The translations under genes were made by a program, and so were the position numbers. Source: Muricomes sp049840515 (GTDB lineage Bacteria; Bacillota; Clostridia; Lachnospirales; Lachnospiraceae). Taken from it: a DNA stretch of 64,000 bases. Position 1 is the stretch's first letter; every line of letters begins with the position of its first letter. Of this stretch, positions 35,122-44,305 are shown piece after piece. Location of the stretch: the NCBI GenBank assembly GCA_049840515.1, contig JASGKW010000009.1:817704-881703 (forward strand), in the 5' to 3' direction. The notes below the pieces were generated by a model. That model did not search any database. It was not told the DNA's origin and saw nothing but the letters and a program-made list of their open reading frames with translations.

Positions 35122-35727
35122 TTAGAAAAACAATTCATAAAGCCCCAGCCCTATAAGTATAAGTCCTGACAGGACGTCTGCCATCCGGTCAGAAATGCGG
35201 GGCATTTTTGTTTTTCCAATAACATTTCCTGCATAAAGAAATATCACAGAAACAAGGAGAGAAATGATAGCTGTGGGCACAAGTTTGAGGCCCGTAATAC
35301 TGGCCCCGATACCCATTCCTACATTATTGATAGAAAGAGCAAGACCCACCAAAATCCCCTCTTTCATGGTGAGGAGAGAATCTTTTATAGAATGGTTATC
35401 GCTGGAATCGGGGGTGAATTCATTGGAGGTTACTTCTGGTTTTTTGAGTTTTGTCCGGAGATAGCTAAACAAAGATTTTAAAATATAATACAGTCCAAGA
35501 CCGATTAAAAGGGCGCATCCGATGGCCTGTGACGAGGCTGAGGGGAGATACTGGGAAATCTTTGTACCCATCAGGATTGCGGATACGGTGCCGGCCAAAG
35601 TGACCAGACTGATTAGAACACTTTTTAAAAGGCTGATATTTGATTTTTTAATTCCGTAGGATATTCCGATAATAAAACTGTCTATATTTGCAGAAAGAGC
35701 AAATAGAAGGGCTGGAATAAGATGCAT
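35122..35727 (-). CDS. ytaF: Sporulation membrane protein YtaF (MntP/DUF204 family)
   Basis: 201 residues with six hydrophobic segments in two inverted-looking halves: ALLFALSANIDSFIIGISYGIK and ILVGLALSINNVGMGIGAS. The paired NxDSF / NNVGMG motifs are the MntP-type ion-binding signature. The family comprises the Mn2+ exporter MntP and the sporulation protein YtaF; the charged loop in the middle and the motif spelling favour YtaF. Suggests a spore-forming lineage. Transcribed away from the peptidase gene. Confidence 0.85.
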   Translation of the reverse strand: MHLIPALLFALSANIDSFIIGISYGIKKSNISLLKSVLISLVTLAGTVSAILMGTKISQYLPSASSQAIGCALLIGLGLYYILKSLFSYLRTKLKKPEVTSNEFTPDSSDNHSIKDSLLTMKEGILVGLALSINNVGMGIGASITGLKLVPTAIISLLVSVIFLYAGNVIGKTKMPRISDRMADVLSGLILIGLGLYELFF

Positions 35728-35834
35728 AATCTGCTCCTGATATTATAGTAGCGGTTTGTATTCAGTATATTCAGAAGTATTTGTTGCGTTCATAGTGCAT
35801 AAACTGTTAAGAGTTCATTTGCGGGAGCTTGCAC

Positions 35835-36920
35835 ATGCGCAAACGTTTGATTTCTCCCTTTGGGATTATAGTAGAAGTATTGCTGCTGTTTCTGTTGCTG
35901 GGAATCTGGCAGGTAAAAAATCTGGCTGAATCCGGACATGGAGAGAGAGCAGTCTCTGTCACGGCGGAGGGCGGCACAGAAACTGAGAAAAAAGATTTTA
36001 TTAAATGGGTGGAATTTAATGTCACTTATGAAGCATTAAACAAGGCATATACATATGACGTGGACACTTATATGGAAGATATCCACCTGAACTGGGTGGA
36101 CCTTCTGGCTTATCTGGGGGCAAAATACGGCGGTGATTTCACCAGATATCGTCAGAAGGATATGGATCAGGCGGCAGAAAAGATTTTGGCGGGGGAAACA
36201 ACCATAGAAGAATTAACCGCAGATATGCAATATTATGGATATTACCGGGAAGCGTACGGAGCCGTTCTGGATGGAATGGTGGGTGAGTATGAGATTGAGA
36301 AGCCATCAGAGGAAGAAGTGGATGCAAAAGTATGGAAAAAATGCTATGGATTGAAGGCATTTGGCCCTATTGCAAAAGGATTCCCCTATTCAGAATTTGA
36401 TGATTTTGGAGTTTCCAGGAGCTATGGATACCAGAGAAACCATTTGGGACATGACATGATGGGGCAGGTTGGAACCCCTGTAATCTGCGTTGAGAGTGGT
36501 TACGTGGAAGCGCTGGGCTGGAATCAGTATGGGGGCTGGCGCCTTGGAATTCGGAGTTTCGACGGAAAACGATATTATTATTATGCACATTTAAGGCAGA
36601 ACTTTCCCTTTAATAAATCTCTTAAGGAGGGAAGTGTGGTGACGGCCGGGGATGTGATTGGGTATATGGGGCATACTGGATACAGCACCAAGGAAAATGT
36701 GAATAATATCAGGGAGACTCATCTGCACTGGGGGCTGCAGTTGATTTTTGACGAGAGCCAGAAAGAGGGAAGCAGTGAAATCTGGGTGGACTGCTATGCA
36801 CTGACCCGGTTTCTTTCACAGAACCGGAGTGAGACATGGAAAGAAGTGGAGACAAAAGAGTGGCACAGAAAATATGATATGAAAGATCCTGCGGCGGAGG
36901 AATATATAAAGAAACAATAG
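35835..36920 (+). CDS. Membrane-anchored M23 (LytM) peptidase
   Basis: 361 residues with one N-terminal membrane segment (residues ~10-30). A unique helical region of ~130 residues (KWVEFNVTYEALNKAYTYDVDTYMED) precedes the M23 domain (residues ~190-330). Zinc ligands are present: HLGHDMMG (H-x3-D) and HLHWGLQ (HxH), so the enzyme should be active on peptide crosslinks of peptidoglycan outside the membrane. The N-terminal module resembles that of peptidases linked to sporulation or cell division, but this is a guess. GGGAG precedes the ATG at 35835; an in-frame TTG lies six bases earlier. Confidence 0.88.
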   Translation: MRKRLISPFGIIVEVLLLFLLLGIWQVKNLAESGHGERAVSVTAEGGTETEKKDFIKWVEFNVTYEALNKAYTYDVDTYMEDIHLNWVDLLAYLGAKYGGDFTRYRQKDMDQAAEKILAGETTIEELTADMQYYGYYREAYGAVLDGMVGEYEIEKPSEEEVDAKVWKKCYGLKAFGPIAKGFPYSEFDDFGVSRSYGYQRNHLGHDMMGQVGTPVICVESGYVEALGWNQYGGWRLGIRSFDGKRYYYYAHLRQNFPFNKSLKEGSVVTAGDVIGYMGHTGYSTKENVNNIRETHLHWGLQLIFDESQKEGSSEIWVDCYALTRFLSQNRSETWKEVETKEWHRKYDMKDPAAEEYIKKQ

Positions 36921-36984
36921 CAATAGCTGTGGTTGATATGATATACTTACTATATAATAATGCTTAGAGATGAGAGGAATACAC

Positions 36985-37564
36985 ATGAATTTTCTTTTAC
37001 AACTGGATGGGAAGATTTTACTTTTGATACAGGAGCACGTTCCGCCAGGAATGGATGAATCAATTCTGGATGTTTATTACATCCCTGGGAAATAGCGGGT
37101 GGTTTTGGCTGGTTGTGTCCTTTTTGCTGTTGATTCCAAGGAAAACGAGGATGGTGGGAATTGCCGCAATCGTGTCGTTGTTAATCGGGGCGCTGATAAC
37201 CAATGTAATGCTGAAGAATCTGGTGGCAAGAATCCGCCCCTATGAGGTGGTGGAGGGGTTAAAGTTTCTGATAGAGAAACCTCATGATTATTCTTTTCCG
37301 TCGGGGCATACATGTGCCTCTTTTTCTGCCGCACTGGTGTATTACAGGATGCTCCCCAGAAGATGGGGTACGGCAGCCATAGTGCTGGCTTCCCTGATTG
37401 CCTTTTCCCGCCTGTATTTAGGAGTACATTACCCAAGTGATGTTCTTGCAGGTGCGGCCGTAGGAGCCTTCTCTGCATGGTCAGCAATGCGCATCATGGC
37501 GTATATTGGGAGAAAACGCGATAGAGATTCCGCCTCAGAAGGGGAAGGTGCAGGAACTGATTGA
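36985..37564 (+). CDS. PAP2-family phosphatase; frame broken near 37042
   Basis: About 192 residues with five or six hydrophobic segments. The acid-phosphatase signature is complete: KNLVARIRPYE (motif 1), YSFPSGHTCASF (motif 2) and SRLYLGVHYPSD (motif 3, with the nucleophilic His). Such proteins dephosphorylate undecaprenyl pyrophosphate or other lipid phosphates on the outer membrane face. The N-terminal frame from ATG 36985 (MNFLLQLDGKILLLIQEHV) stops at a TAG at 37093-37095; dropping one C at 37042-37043 joins it to RQEWMNQFWMFITSLGNSG. I therefore read one protein with a single extra base. A long terminator follows. Confidence 0.87.
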
Positions 37565-37592
37565 AGAAGTGAATAAAAGGTATAAAACTAAG

Positions 37593-37644
37593 AAGAGGAA
37601 CCAGGCTTTATGGATATTTCCATCAAAGTCTGGTTCCTCTTTTG
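37593..37644. terminator. Terminator between the PAP2 and DUF1846 genes
   Basis: 12-bp stem AAGAGGAACCAG / CTGGTTCCTCTT with additional internal pairing (CTTT/AAAG and ATGGA/TCCAT) and a T run; it can serve both convergent genes. Confidence 0.85.
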
Positions 37645-37655
37645 TGTATTTGAAA

Positions 37656-39134
37656 TTAGTGGTAAATATGGTCTGTCTCGTATACCGCCTCGCAGGTAAG
37701 CTGTACACCCAGTTTCTTGAAGATTTTAATATCTACATCAGAAAGCATAACAGAGGTGTGTGCCTGGCAGCATTTCAGCTTGGGAAGCTGCTCCAGAGCT
37801 TTTCTCGCGTCGGCGCTGGTGGCAGCACTGGCAGAAAGAGCAATTAAAATTTCATCGGTGTGAAGACGGGGATTCTTGCTCTTTAAATAATCTACCTTTA
37901 ATTTTTGGATTGGCTCGATGGATTCCGGAGAAATCACATGGAGTTCGTGGTCGAGGCCTGCCAGTTCCTTCAACACATTGAGCAGAAGCGCGGCGGATGC
38001 CCCAAGGAGATTGCTGGTCTTGCCTGTTATAATGCGGCCGTCATCCAGCTCCATAGCGGCAGCAGGTGCCTGAGTTTCCTTCGCCCGCTCCAGTGCTTTT
38101 CCAACTACCTTGCGGTCCTGCACTGATACATTTGCCTGGTTCATCAAAAGCTCGACAGTCTGAATCTCTTCCTCAGAGCCTGTCCCTTCCAGAAGGCAGT
38201 TCAGAGCGGTAAAATATCTTCTCACAATTTCCTGGCGTGATGCCTCGCGGCAGACGTCATCATCGCAAATACATTTGCCGGCCATATTTACACCCATGTC
38301 AGTGGGTGATTTATAAGGGCTTTTTCCATATATTTTCTCGAAAATAGTATTTAATACGGGGAAAATCTCTACATCCCGGTTGTAGTTTACGGTTGTAATT
38401 CCATATGCCTCGAGATGGAAAGGGTCAATCATATTGACATCATTTAAGTCCGCGGTGGCGGCTTCATATGCCAGATTCACCGGATGTTTCAAAGGAAGAT
38501 TCCACACAGGGAATGTTTCAAACTTGGCATAGCCCGCATGAATTCCTCTTTTGTGTTCATGGTAAAGCTGGGAGAGACAGGTAGCCATTTTGCCGCTTCC
38601 GGGACCTGGTGCGGTCACGATGACAAGGGGGCGTGTTGTCTCAATATAGTCGTTTTTGCCGTAGCCTTCGTCGCTGACAATCAGGGGGAGGCTGGCAGGA
38701 TAACCATTGATATAATAGTGAATATAAACGCGGATACCCAGGTTTTCGAGGCGGTTTTTAAAAGCCAAAGCGCTCTCCTGACCTGAATATTGTGTGATAA
38801 CAACGCTGCCCACGTACAGACCGTTATCCCGGAAAGAATCCATAAGCCGGAGCACATCTGAATCATAGGTGATGCCTAAATCTCCGCGGATTTTGTTTTT
38901 TTCGATATCTTTGGCACTGATTGTAATGACAATCTCTGCCTGGCTGCTGAGCTGTTTTAAAAGCCGGAGCTTGCTGTCAGGCGCGAAGCCCGGCAACACC
39001 CTTGCCGCGTGGTAATCATCAAACAGCTTTCCGCCAAATTCAAGATAAAGTTTGTTGTCGAACTGATCTATCCGGTGCCGGATATGTTCTGACTGCATAG
39101 TTAAGTATTTCTCGTTATCAAATCCTATTTTCAT
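37656..39134 (-). CDS. DUF1846 domain-containing protein
   Basis: 492 residues from MKIGFDNEKYLTMQSEHIRH, the family's usual start; the ATG at 39134 is preceded by AAGAGG, and ATGs at 39140, 39152 and 39164 are in frame. The family is cytoplasmic and common in Firmicutes. It has a nucleoside-kinase-like segment, VIVTAPGPGSGKMATCLSQLYHEHK, with a P-loop-like GPGSGKMA. The C-terminal part (~residues 330-490) is a second alpha/beta domain. The biological role is not established. The gene is divergent from ftsH, with opposing promoters in the 140-base gap. Confidence 0.85.
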   Translation of the reverse strand: MKIGFDNEKYLTMQSEHIRHRIDQFDNKLYLEFGGKLFDDYHAARVLPGFAPDSKLRLLKQLSSQAEIVITISAKDIEKNKIRGDLGITYDSDVLRLMDSFRDNGLYVGSVVITQYSGQESALAFKNRLENLGIRVYIHYYINGYPASLPLIVSDEGYGKNDYIETTRPLVIVTAPGPGSGKMATCLSQLYHEHKRGIHAGYAKFETFPVWNLPLKHPVNLAYEAATADLNDVNMIDPFHLEAYGITTVNYNRDVEIFPVLNTIFEKIYGKSPYKSPTDMGVNMAGKCICDDDVCREASRQEIVRRYFTALNCLLEGTGSEEEIQTVELLMNQANVSVQDRKVVGKALERAKETQAPAAAMELDDGRIITGKTSNLLGASAALLLNVLKELAGLDHELHVISPESIEPIQKLKVDYLKSKNPRLHTDEILIALSASAATSADARKALEQLPKLKCCQAHTSVMLSDVDIKIFKKLGVQLTCEAVYETDHIYH

Positions 39135-39170
39135 TTTCATATTCCTCTTCATGACATTTTTCACCTACTT

Positions 39171-39200
39171 AGTATACTATAAAACACTTTATGTTTACAA
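39171..39200 (-). promoter_or_regulatory. Probable promoter of the DUF1846 gene
   Basis: On the minus strand: TTGTAA, 18-base spacer, TATACT, about 37 bases before the start codon. Confidence 0.55.
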
Positions 39201-39219
39201 TATTTTCATAATCTTTTTA

Positions 39220-39248
39220 TTGATTTATGGGAAGTCTGTACTTATAAT
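39220..39248 (+). promoter_or_regulatory. Promoter of ftsH
   Basis: TTGATT, 17-base spacer, TATAAT. AGGAGG at 39265-39270 precedes the ATG at 39277. Confidence 0.75.
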
Positions 39249-39276
39249 GGGGATAGTGGATTTTAGGAGGAGAAGA

Positions 39277-41271
39277 ATGGACAATCAGAACAATAAAAAC
39301 AATAATCCTAAAAACAACCGGCAGGGTTGGGGAATCATTCTTGTAACTACACTGCTGACCGTTTTTATAGTAATGGGGCTGTATTCTTTAATGCAGGATA
39401 ACAACCCTGAAGAAATCAGTTATGATAAATTTCTTACAATGGTGGACGAGAAAAAGGTTGATAAGGTCACCATTGATTCAACAAAGATTTATATTACATT
39501 AACAAAAGAGGCAAGAGAAGCGGAGGAGAAAGCAAAGACACAGGATGCCCAGGAAACTCCGTCAGCCATTGTCACCCAGCTTGAGGAGAGAGCGGGAAAT
39601 CAGGAACAGTCCCCGGATTATTATACCGGAGTTGTGAAAGATGATACGCTGGCACAGCATCTGTACACTTCTGGTGTGGAGTATGGACAGAAGATTCCGG
39701 ATACAGCTTCCTCTATGATATTTGAGATTATTATTACAGTAATCCTGCCGATTCTTATGATTGTAGTTTTATTTAATTTCTTGATGAAGCGCATGTCAAA
39801 GGGCGGCGGAATGATGGGAATTGGCAAAAGCAACGCAAAAGTTTACGTGGAAAAAGAGACCGGGGTTACTTTTCAGGATGTGGCAGGTCAGGATGAGGCT
39901 AAGGAATCTTTGCAGGAAGTTGTAGATTTTCTGCACAATCCCGGAAAGTATACAGGGATTGGTGCGAAGCTTCCAAAGGGAGCACTGCTGGTGGGACCTC
40001 CCGGTACAGGAAAAACCCTGCTCGCAAAAGCCGTGGCGGGGGAGGCAAAAGTACCATTCTTTTCACTGTCCGGTTCTGCCTTTGTGGAGATGTACGTAGG
40101 CGTGGGTGCATCCAGGGTGCGTGATTTATTTAAGCAGGCACAGCAGATGGCACCTTGTATTGTATTTATTGATGAGATTGATGCCATCGGTAAAAGCAGA
40201 GATACAGCCATGGGAGGCGGCAATGACGAGCGTGAGCAGACATTGAACCAGCTGCTGGCTGAGATGGATGGATTTGACACAAATAAGGGACTTCTTCTGC
40301 TGGCGGCGACAAACCGCCCTGAGGTACTGGACCCGGCACTTCTGAGACCGGGACGTTTTGACAGGCGGATTATCGTAGATAAACCAGATTTGAAAGGACG
40401 TGTGGATGTCCTGAAAGTACATGCCAAAGATGTAAAGATGGATGAAACTGTGGATTTGGAAGCAATTGCGCTGGCGACATCAGGGGCAGTTGGTTCAGAC
40501 CTTGCAAATATGATTAATGAGGCAGCCATCAATGCCGTAAAGAACGGAAGAAAAGTGGTGGGTCAGAAAGACTTGTTTGAGGCAGTGGAAGTAGTGCTGG
40601 TGGGCAAGGAGAAGAAAGACCGCATTATGAGCGAGGAAGAGAGACGCATCGTATCTTACCATGAAGTAGGCCACGCGCTGGTAAGTGCCCTCCAGAAAGA
40701 TGCAGAGCCTGTTCAGAAGATTACAATTGTGCCGAGAACTATGGGCGCGCTTGGATATGTGATGCAGACTCCGGAGGAAGAGAAGTTCCTCAACACGAAA
40801 AAGGAACTGGAAGCTATGCTCACAGGAGCGTTGGCAGGACGTGCGGCGGAAGAGCTTGTATTTGACACTGTGACTACCGGTGCATCCAATGATATCGAGC
40901 AGGCTACAAAGATTGCGAGAGCCATGATTACCCAGTATGGTATGTCTGAAAAGTTTGGTCTGATTGGCCTGGAATCTGTTCAGCACAGGTATCTGGACGG
41001 ACGTGCGGTAATGAACTGTGGAGATGCCACAGCGGCAGAGATTGACGGGGAAGTCATGAAAATGCTGAAGAAAGCCTATGAGGAGGCAAAGCATTTGTTG
41101 TCTGAAAACCGTGAGGTTCTGGATAAGATAGCTGATTTCCTCATAGAGAAAGAAACAATAACAGGAAAACAATTTATGAAAATCTTCCGGGAGGTAAAAG
41201 GAATTGAGGAGCCGGAAGAAGGAGAAGAAGCTAAAAAAGAAGTGCGGATTTCTATGAAGCCGGTTGAATAA
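39277..41271 (+). CDS. ftsH: ATP-dependent zinc metalloprotease FtsH
   Basis: 664 residues. Two membrane segments (~18-38 and ~150-172) flank an external domain. The AAA+ ATPase has Walker A VGPPGTGKT, Walker B CIVFIDEID, the SRH region RPEVLDPALLRPGRFDRR, and the pore-loop FVEMYVG. The protease has the zinc site HEVGH (most FtsH have HEAGH; HExxH is intact) and the distal Asp-containing segment TTGASNDIEQAT. It degrades misfolded and regulatory membrane proteins as a hexamer. I chose the ATG at 39277 because of the AGGAGG just upstream; the longer frame from 39151 crosses the promoter. It is monocistronic, with its own promoter and terminator. Confidence 0.96.
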   Translation: MDNQNNKNNNPKNNRQGWGIILVTTLLTVFIVMGLYSLMQDNNPEEISYDKFLTMVDEKKVDKVTIDSTKIYITLTKEAREAEEKAKTQDAQETPSAIVTQLEERAGNQEQSPDYYTGVVKDDTLAQHLYTSGVEYGQKIPDTASSMIFEIIITVILPILMIVVLFNFLMKRMSKGGGMMGIGKSNAKVYVEKETGVTFQDVAGQDEAKESLQEVVDFLHNPGKYTGIGAKLPKGALLVGPPGTGKTLLAKAVAGEAKVPFFSLSGSAFVEMYVGVGASRVRDLFKQAQQMAPCIVFIDEIDAIGKSRDTAMGGGNDEREQTLNQLLAEMDGFDTNKGLLLLAATNRPEVLDPALLRPGRFDRRIIVDKPDLKGRVDVLKVHAKDVKMDETVDLEAIALATSGAVGSDLANMINEAAINAVKNGRKVVGQKDLFEAVEVVLVGKEKKDRIMSEEERRIVSYHEVGHALVSALQKDAEPVQKITIVPRTMGALGYVMQTPEEEKFLNTKKELEAMLTGALAGRAAEELVFDTVTTGASNDIEQATKIARAMITQYGMSEKFGLIGLESVQHRYLDGRAVMNCGDATAAEIDGEVMKMLKKAYEEAKHLLSENREVLDKIADFLIEKETITGKQFMKIFREVKGIEEPEEGEEAKKEVRISMKPVE

Positions 41272-41280
41272 ATGAATGTA

Positions 41281-41313
41281 AAAGAGCAGGGAGGTCATAT
41301 TTCCCTGCTCTTT
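41281..41313 (+). terminator. Terminator after ftsH
   Basis: 12-bp stem AAAGAGCAGGGA / TCCCTGCTCTTT with a T tail, 10 bases after the stop. Confidence 0.85.
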
Positions 41314-41426
41314 TCGAGTCTGGAACTGTGGGAGATGCCAACAAACATTTGGTTTTGTTTTTTCAAACCTTAGTGTTTATATCTGAACTACTTCACAAAT
41401 ACCTTGGGAGCATTTATAATAGAGTT

Positions 41427-43277
41427 ATGGAAAATTATAATTTTGATATACAGGAAGAGCTAAAAAAACTCCCCGGCAGTCCCGGGGTTTATATTATGCA
41501 TGATGAGAAGGATAATATCATCTACGTCGGCAAGGCAATCAGCCTGAAGAACAGGGTCCGCCAATATTTTCAGAGCAGCAGAAATAAGGGGGTTAAGATT
41601 GAGCAGATGGTCACTCATATACGGCGGTTTGAGTATATAGTGACAGACTCGGAGCTGGAGGCTCTTGTTCTGGAGTGCAACCTGATTAAAGAACACAGGC
41701 CCAAGTACAATACAATGCTGATGGATGATAAGGCTTACCCTTTTATTAAGGTGACTGTAAATGAGCCATTTCCCAGGGTCATGCTGGCGCGAAAGATGCA
41801 GAAGGACAAAGCAAAGTATTTTGGTCCGTATACCAGTGCCCAGGCAGTTAGAGATACCATTGATTTGATTCATAAGCTGTATCATGTGAGGAGCTGCAAC
41901 AGGAACCTGCCAAGAGATATAGGGAAAGAACGGCCCTGTCTGAATTACCACATAAAACAATGTGAGGCTCCCTGCCAGGGATACATTTCTCAAGAGGAGT
42001 ACGGGAAATCTATTCAGGAGGTTATCAGCTTTTTAAACGGAAACTTCGAGGGTGTATTAAGTGACCTGGAGAAGAAGATGAATGAGGCTTCGGAAGCACT
42101 GGAGTTTGAAAGGGCTATTGAGTACAGAGAGCTATTGAACAGTGTGAAGAAAGTGTCACAGAAGCAGAAAATTACAGACAGCAGTGGGGAAGACCGGGAT
42201 GTTCTGGCAGTGGCTTCTGAGGAAGAGGATGCTGTGGTACAGGTATTTTTCATCCGCGGGGGCAGGCTGATTGGGAGAGACCATTTCTATCTGCGCATTA
42301 CAAAAGATGAAAAGGACAGTGAGATTCTGGACAGCTTTATTAAACAGTACTATGCCGGCACACCGTTTATTCCCGGAGAGCTGATGCTGCCTGTGGAGCT
42401 GGAGGATATGCAGCTTTTGGAAGAGTGGCTAAGCACAAAAAGAGGAGGAAAGGTGTCCATCAAGGTTCCAAAGAAAGGAACAAAAGAAAAGCTGGTGGAG
42501 CTTGCCGCCAACAATGCGGGCCTGGTATTGAGCAAGGACAAGGAGAGGCTGAAAAGGGAAGAGGGAAGAACCATCGGGGCTGTAAAAGAGATTGCGGCAC
42601 TTTTAGGGCTGGATGACATACGGCGGATGGAGGCCTTTGATATTTCAAATACAAATGGATTTGAGTCTGTAGGCTCTATGGTGGTTTATGAGAGAGGCAA
42701 ACCCAAGAGAAATGACTACCGCAAGTTTAAAATCAAAGGGATTCAGGGGGCTGATGATTACGGAAGTATGAGGGAGGTGCTCACCAGAAGATTCACCCAC
42801 GGACTCAGGGAGAGAGAGGAGAGCAAGGAGCTGGGAGGATTTACTTTGTTCCCTGACCTGATTCTTATGGACGGCGGAAAGGGGCAGGTAAACGTAGCCT
42901 TACAGGTATTGGAAGAATTGCGTTTGAATATCCCAGTCTGCGGCATGGTAAAAGATGATCACCACAGAACAAGAGGGCTGTATTACAACAATGAAGAGAT
43001 TCCAATTGATAAGTCTTCGGAGGCATTCAGGCTTGTCACAAGAATCCAGGATGAAGCTCACCGGTTCGCCATAGAGTATCACAGGCAGCTCAGAGGGAAG
43101 GGACAGGTACATTCTGTGCTGGATGATATCGGAGGAATCGGGCCTGCACGCCGCAAGGCATTGATGAGGCATTATATGAATCTGGATGACATCCGGGCGG
43201 CATCTGTGGAGGAACTGGCAAAGATACCGACTATGAATGAAAAAGCGGCCCAGGCGGTGTATAATTTCTTTCATTAG
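41427..43277 (+). CDS. uvrC: Excinuclease ABC subunit C
   Basis: 616 residues. The N-terminal GIY-YIG nuclease (PGVYIMHDEKDNIIYVGKA) makes the 3' incision. A Cys-containing region (CLNYHIKQCEAPCQGYI) and a UVR domain (residues ~205-240, binding UvrB) follow. The RNase-H-like second nuclease makes the 5' incision (AFDISNTNGFESVGSMVV, LILMDGGKGQ). A C-terminal helix-hairpin-helix pair (DIGGIGPARRKALMRHY) completes it. All catalytic parts are present. The ATG at 41427 is the family start; the frame upstream of it is not conserved. uvrA and uvrB are not in the window. hprK begins 64 bases later. Confidence 0.96.
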   Translation: MENYNFDIQEELKKLPGSPGVYIMHDEKDNIIYVGKAISLKNRVRQYFQSSRNKGVKIEQMVTHIRRFEYIVTDSELEALVLECNLIKEHRPKYNTMLMDDKAYPFIKVTVNEPFPRVMLARKMQKDKAKYFGPYTSAQAVRDTIDLIHKLYHVRSCNRNLPRDIGKERPCLNYHIKQCEAPCQGYISQEEYGKSIQEVISFLNGNFEGVLSDLEKKMNEASEALEFERAIEYRELLNSVKKVSQKQKITDSSGEDRDVLAVASEEEDAVVQVFFIRGGRLIGRDHFYLRITKDEKDSEILDSFIKQYYAGTPFIPGELMLPVELEDMQLLEEWLSTKRGGKVSIKVPKKGTKEKLVELAANNAGLVLSKDKERLKREEGRTIGAVKEIAALLGLDDIRRMEAFDISNTNGFESVGSMVVYERGKPKRNDYRKFKIKGIQGADDYGSMREVLTRRFTHGLREREESKELGGFTLFPDLILMDGGKGQVNVALQVLEELRLNIPVCGMVKDDHHRTRGLYYNNEEIPIDKSSEAFRLVTRIQDEAHRFAIEYHRQLRGKGQVHSVLDDIGGIGPARRKALMRHYMNLDDIRAASVEELAKIPTMNEKAAQAVYNFFH

Positions 43278-43341
43278 ACCTGTATTCGTGATATAATAGT
43301 TCCATAAATGAGGACATTATCTTACAAAAAAGGAGATAGCT

Positions 43342-44271
43342 ATGGCACATGGTATAAAATTACAACAACTTGTTGAAAAGATGGATTTGAAAAATCTGAC
43401 TCCTGAGGTGGAATTGGCCGGACGTGAAGTCAATATCCCGGATATCAACAGACCGGCATTACAGCTTGCCGGATTCTTTGACCATTTTGCGTCTGACAGG
43501 GTACAGATTATCGGGTATGTGGAGTACACTTATCTTCAGACACTGAAAAGTGAAAAAAAGCTTCAGATATACGAAGAATTTTTAAGCCACAAAGTTCCCT
43601 GTATTATATTCAGCAGGGATATGGAGCCGGAAGAGATGCTTTTGAAAAAAGCGGTGGAACATGAGGTTCCGGTTTTTATGACCTCTAAATCTACCTCCTC
43701 TTTTATGAGTGAGATTATCCGCTGGATGAATGTAGAACTGGCACCATGCATCTCTATTCACGGTGTGCTGGTGGATGTGTACGGTGTAGGCGTTTTAATT
43801 ATGGGAGAGAGCGGTATCGGAAAAAGTGAAGCTGCCCTGGAACTGATTAAGAGAGGACACCGTCTGGTGACAGATGATGTGGTGGAAATCCGCAAAGTAA
43901 GTGATGTAACTCTCGTGGGGGCTGCTCCTGATATTACCCGCCATTTTATAGAGCTTAGAGGAATTGGAATTGTGGATGTGAAGTCCATGTTCGGTGTGCA
44001 GAGCGTCCGTGAGACACAGAATATTGATTTGGTTATTACTCTGGAAGACTGGAGCAGAGATAAGGAGTATGACAGACTGGGGCTGGAAGAAAACTATACA
44101 GAGTTTTTGGGCAATAGAGTGGTCTGCCACAGTATTCCTATCCGTCCGGGACGTAATCTTGCAATTATCGTTGAATCTGCGGCTGTAAATCACAGACAAA
44201 AACAGATGGGATATAACGCGGCACAGGAATTATACAAACGTGTGCAGGATAATCTGGCAAAAAATAAATAG
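43342..44271 (+). CDS. hprK: HPr kinase/phosphorylase
   Basis: 309 residues. The N-terminal domain (1-130) is followed by the kinase core: P-loop GESGIGKSEAALELIKRGH, VTDDVVEIRK with the catalytic Asp, the family signature FIELRGIGIVDVKSMFG, and IPIRPGRNLAIIVE. It phosphorylates Ser46 of HPr in response to glycolytic intermediates and reverses this with phosphate, setting carbon catabolite control through CcpA. AAAGGAG precedes the ATG. The glucokinase gene starts 34 bases after its stop, a sensible partnership in sugar metabolism. Confidence 0.96.
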   Translation: MAHGIKLQQLVEKMDLKNLTPEVELAGREVNIPDINRPALQLAGFFDHFASDRVQIIGYVEYTYLQTLKSEKKLQIYEEFLSHKVPCIIFSRDMEPEEMLLKKAVEHEVPVFMTSKSTSSFMSEIIRWMNVELAPCISIHGVLVDVYGVGVLIMGESGIGKSEAALELIKRGHRLVTDDVVEIRKVSDVTLVGAAPDITRHFIELRGIGIVDVKSMFGVQSVRETQNIDLVITLEDWSRDKEYDRLGLEENYTEFLGNRVVCHSIPIRPGRNLAIIVESAAVNHRQKQMGYNAAQELYKRVQDNLAKNK

Positions 44272-44305
44272 TCAGAATCGAAGTAAAATGAGCGGGAGAA
44301 GAGCC

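Noticed and set aside
37506..37847. Alternative frame extending the PAP2 protein (GENAIEIPPQKGKVQELIEEVNKR)
   Set aside because: It reads straight through the terminator hairpin; the frame ending at 37564 stops before it.
40660..40680. Degenerate zinc site in FtsH (HEVGH instead of HEAGH)
   Set aside because: The HExxH ligands are intact; Ala to Val is a neutral variation.
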